A stretch of DNA of 5,488 bases from Nitrososphaeraceae archaeon (GTDB lineage Archaea > Thermoproteota > Nitrososphaeria > Nitrososphaerales > Nitrososphaeraceae), in assembly GCA_030038695.1 (NCBI GenBank), contig JASHSN010000193.1:1-5488 (forward strand), written 5' to 3'. Of this stretch, positions 3,899 through 5,488 are shown piece after piece. A model generated the notes under the pieces. The model made no database searches. It was not told the origin of the DNA and saw only the letters and a program-made list of their open reading frames with translations. Position 1 is the first letter of the stretch. Every line of letters begins with the position of its first letter. The translations under genes and the position numbers were made by a program.

Positions 3899-5488
3899 AT
3901 GCTTGAAGGTGGTAAGACCATTCTAACGACCGGTCGGTTTGAACTTCGGCTAAGAGATCTAATAGTCATTGGGGTATTGGCTCTTGCTTTTACTTCTGCT
4001 TTTATTATGCGATCTTACCCCTCAAAATATGGATTTTATCTTAATGAATTTGATCCTTACTTTGACTATCGCGCTACCAAGTATATAGTAGATCATGGTC
4101 TCAATGCCTACTTTAAGTGGCACGATACATTGTCATGGTATCCTGAAGGGAGAGATGTTCCTGCAACGTCACAATCAGGACTTCACATCGTAGCTGCTTT
4201 CCTCTACAAGATTTTTGGCGCAGGCAGCTCGCTTTTAGACTTTACAATTATGCTACCAGTAGTCCTGGGTTCGTTGACTACCACGGTAGTGTTTGCTATT
4301 GTCAGGACGCTCCGTGGTACTACTGCAGGTATGTTTTCAGCGCTTTTATTTGCATTTAGCCCAGCAATTATTGAAAGAGGTAACTTGGGGTGGTTCAAGT
4401 CAGAGCCTCTGGGACTATTTTTTGCTTTATTAGCAGTGTATCTGTTTCTCTCCGCGATCAAACATAAAGAAGTCAAGTATGCTATTCTAAAAGCAATTGC
4501 TGGAGGACTCCTGTTGGGGTTAGCGAATGCATCATGGGGAGGAGTGCAGTATTTCAGTATCCCCATTTCGATATTCTTCGTTGCCTTACCATTCTTCAGA
4601 AAAGAGACCACAATACCGATGTACGTTGCCATTGTATTTACTGTGTTCACGATCTTATGTGCAGGAGCCTTCCCGAGACCTGGAATCTCCTTTGTCGTTG
4701 GTTTAGCAGGTATTGTATTGATGGGTGGCACATCATTTCTGGTTATAGCTCACTTTGTGAAAAAATTCAGCGAACCCAGAAAGGCAATTCGAAACACGCT
4801 TTTTCTTTTGATTGCGTTTATTGCGGTTGGAATAGGATTCATCGGAGCTGGAGCATATCATCATTCATCTTTTAGATACCTTAACGCGATTAATCCTTTT
4901 CTATCTACTGAGAACCAGCTAGTTGCATCTGTCGCTGAACATTTTACACCCACACTGGTGGACTATTTTACAAATTACTCTGTCCTACTGATGTTCGCTG
5001 GACTAGGCGCATGGGTAGCATTTAGACGTAGAGATGAAATGTCAATATTTGCACTGATTCTAGGTCTTACATCAATCTACGTCAGTGCTACGTTTGCAAG
5101 ACTCTTAGTCTTTGCGTCGATCGGCATTATTGTGCTAGCAGGACTAGGGCTCTATGAGATAACGCGAACCTATCTAAATCGAGAATCCTCATCTTCTTCT
5201 GTATCATCTATATTAACGTCAACGAAAAAGACAAGGAAAAAAGTTGTTGAAGGGTCAAAGGTCCTACCCGTAAAAAGTCGATGGGTGATAACGGCATATG
5301 TTGTTTTGATAATATTTATGCTGTGTATTCCCATGGTATACCCTCCCAACTCCAACTGGTTGAGCTCTGCAGATATCCCACCATCTATTGCCAACGGAGG
5401 GACAGGGTATAGACTCCAGACTAACGACTGGATAAACGCATTAAATTGGATTGCAAAGGATACACCTAAAAACGCGGTTATCGCATCG
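3899..5488 (+). CDS. aglB: Oligosaccharyltransferase STT3/AglB, N-terminal 530 residues (partial at window end)
   Basis: This is the catalytic membrane enzyme that moves the lipid-linked glycan onto Asn of N-x-S/T sites on the outer face of the membrane. The frame is open from ATG 3899 to the window end, giving 530 residues of a protein usually of 650-1000. The N-terminus is followed by TM1 (about 22-38), then the first acidic motif EFDPYFD (50-56) in the first external loop. The second acidic motif region is RGNLGWFKSEP (160-170), then SVAEH (344-348, the SVSEH/TIxE loop) and FARL (399-402, with Arg401 in a membrane helix). A Ser/Lys-rich cytoplasmic loop (about 428-460) and a last helix (about 462-482) lead into the soluble domain. 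The window ends at PKNAVIAS, exactly where family members continue with WWDYG. The metal-binding Asp of the second motif is Lys167 here. An in-frame TAA at 3887-3889 fixes the start region. Confidence 0.94.
   Translation, partial: MLEGGKTILTTGRFELRLRDLIVIGVLALAFTSAFIMRSYPSKYGFYLNEFDPYFDYRATKYIVDHGLNAYFKWHDTLSWYPEGRDVPATSQSGLHIVAAFLYKIFGAGSSLLDFTIMLPVVLGSLTTTVVFAIVRTLRGTTAGMFSALLFAFSPAIIERGNLGWFKSEPLGLFFALLAVYLFLSAIKHKEVKYAILKAIAGGLLLGLANASWGGVQYFSIPISIFFVALPFFRKETTIPMYVAIVFTVFTILCAGAFPRPGISFVVGLAGIVLMGGTSFLVIAHFVKKFSEPRKAIRNTLFLLIAFIAVGIGFIGAGAYHHSSFRYLNAINPFLSTENQLVASVAEHFTPTLVDYFTNYSVLLMFAGLGAWVAFRRRDEMSIFALILGLTSIYVSATFARLLVFASIGIIVLAGLGLYEITRTYLNRESSSSSVSSILTSTKKTRKKVVEGSKVLPVKSRWVITAYVVLIIFMLCIPMVYPPNSNWLSSADIPPSIANGGTGYRLQTNDWINALNWIAKDTPKNAVIAS

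Noticed and set aside
4204..4731. 175-codon minus-strand frame inside STT3/AglB
   Set aside because: It is fully antisense to a well-supported membrane-protein gene, and its Pro/Lys/Asn-rich translation is typical of such shadows.
4534..4875. 113-codon plus-strand frame inside STT3/AglB
   Set aside because: It is an out-of-frame shadow; the STT3/AglB frame runs through without interruption and carries the conserved motifs.

Overview
The window looks like a piece of an archaeal chromosome, most likely from an ammonia-oxidiser-type archaeon (Thaumarchaeota/Nitrososphaerota). The evidence for an archaeon is ribosomal protein S6e, translation initiation factor aIF2 gamma with its zinc knuckle, a Fcf1/Utp24-like PIN protein and an STT3/AglB oligosaccharyltransferase. 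In addition, TATA-like elements sit about 26-29 bases upstream of most start codons, which points to leaderless or nearly leaderless mRNAs. TTG starts are common. The narrower placement is inference from protein resemblance. Base composition is moderately AT-rich by eye (not computed).

Layout. Bases 42-227 (+) encode a 61-residue zinc-ribbon protein with a good Shine-Dalgarno site. Facing it on the minus strand, 401-255 encodes a second, very short zinc-binding protein of 48 residues that is easily missed. A compact divergent promoter region (about 402-481) separates this from the translation block: S6e (482-871) and aIF2 gamma (979-2241), a pairing common in archaea. After a 206-base gap with no supported gene comes a PIN-domain protein (2448-2846), then an MBL-fold UPF0173-type metal-dependent hydrolase (2882-3553). 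Bases 3554-3898 hold a very strong-looking TATA promoter, a 19-codon Lys/Ala-rich micro-ORF (3649-3708), an imperfect hairpin followed by a pyrimidine tract, and further small inverted repeats. The last gene (3899 to the window end) is the first 530 residues of STT3/AglB. It is cut just before the expected catalytic WWDYG motif.

How it fits together. S6e, aIF2 gamma and the PIN protein belong to translation and ribosome biogenesis: a 30S subunit protein, the initiator-tRNA carrier, and a probable pre-rRNA endonuclease. STT3/AglB is the membrane enzyme for protein N-glycosylation and is unrelated to that block. Each gene appears to have its own promoter, so this is a row of single-gene transcripts rather than one operon. 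No mobile element, CRISPR array, tRNA or rRNA was seen.

The points most worth a second look are the hidden minus-strand zinc protein, the strongly promoted 19-residue basic peptide with its structured 3' end, and a lysine in place of the expected metal-binding aspartate in the second acidic motif of the STT3/AglB protein.
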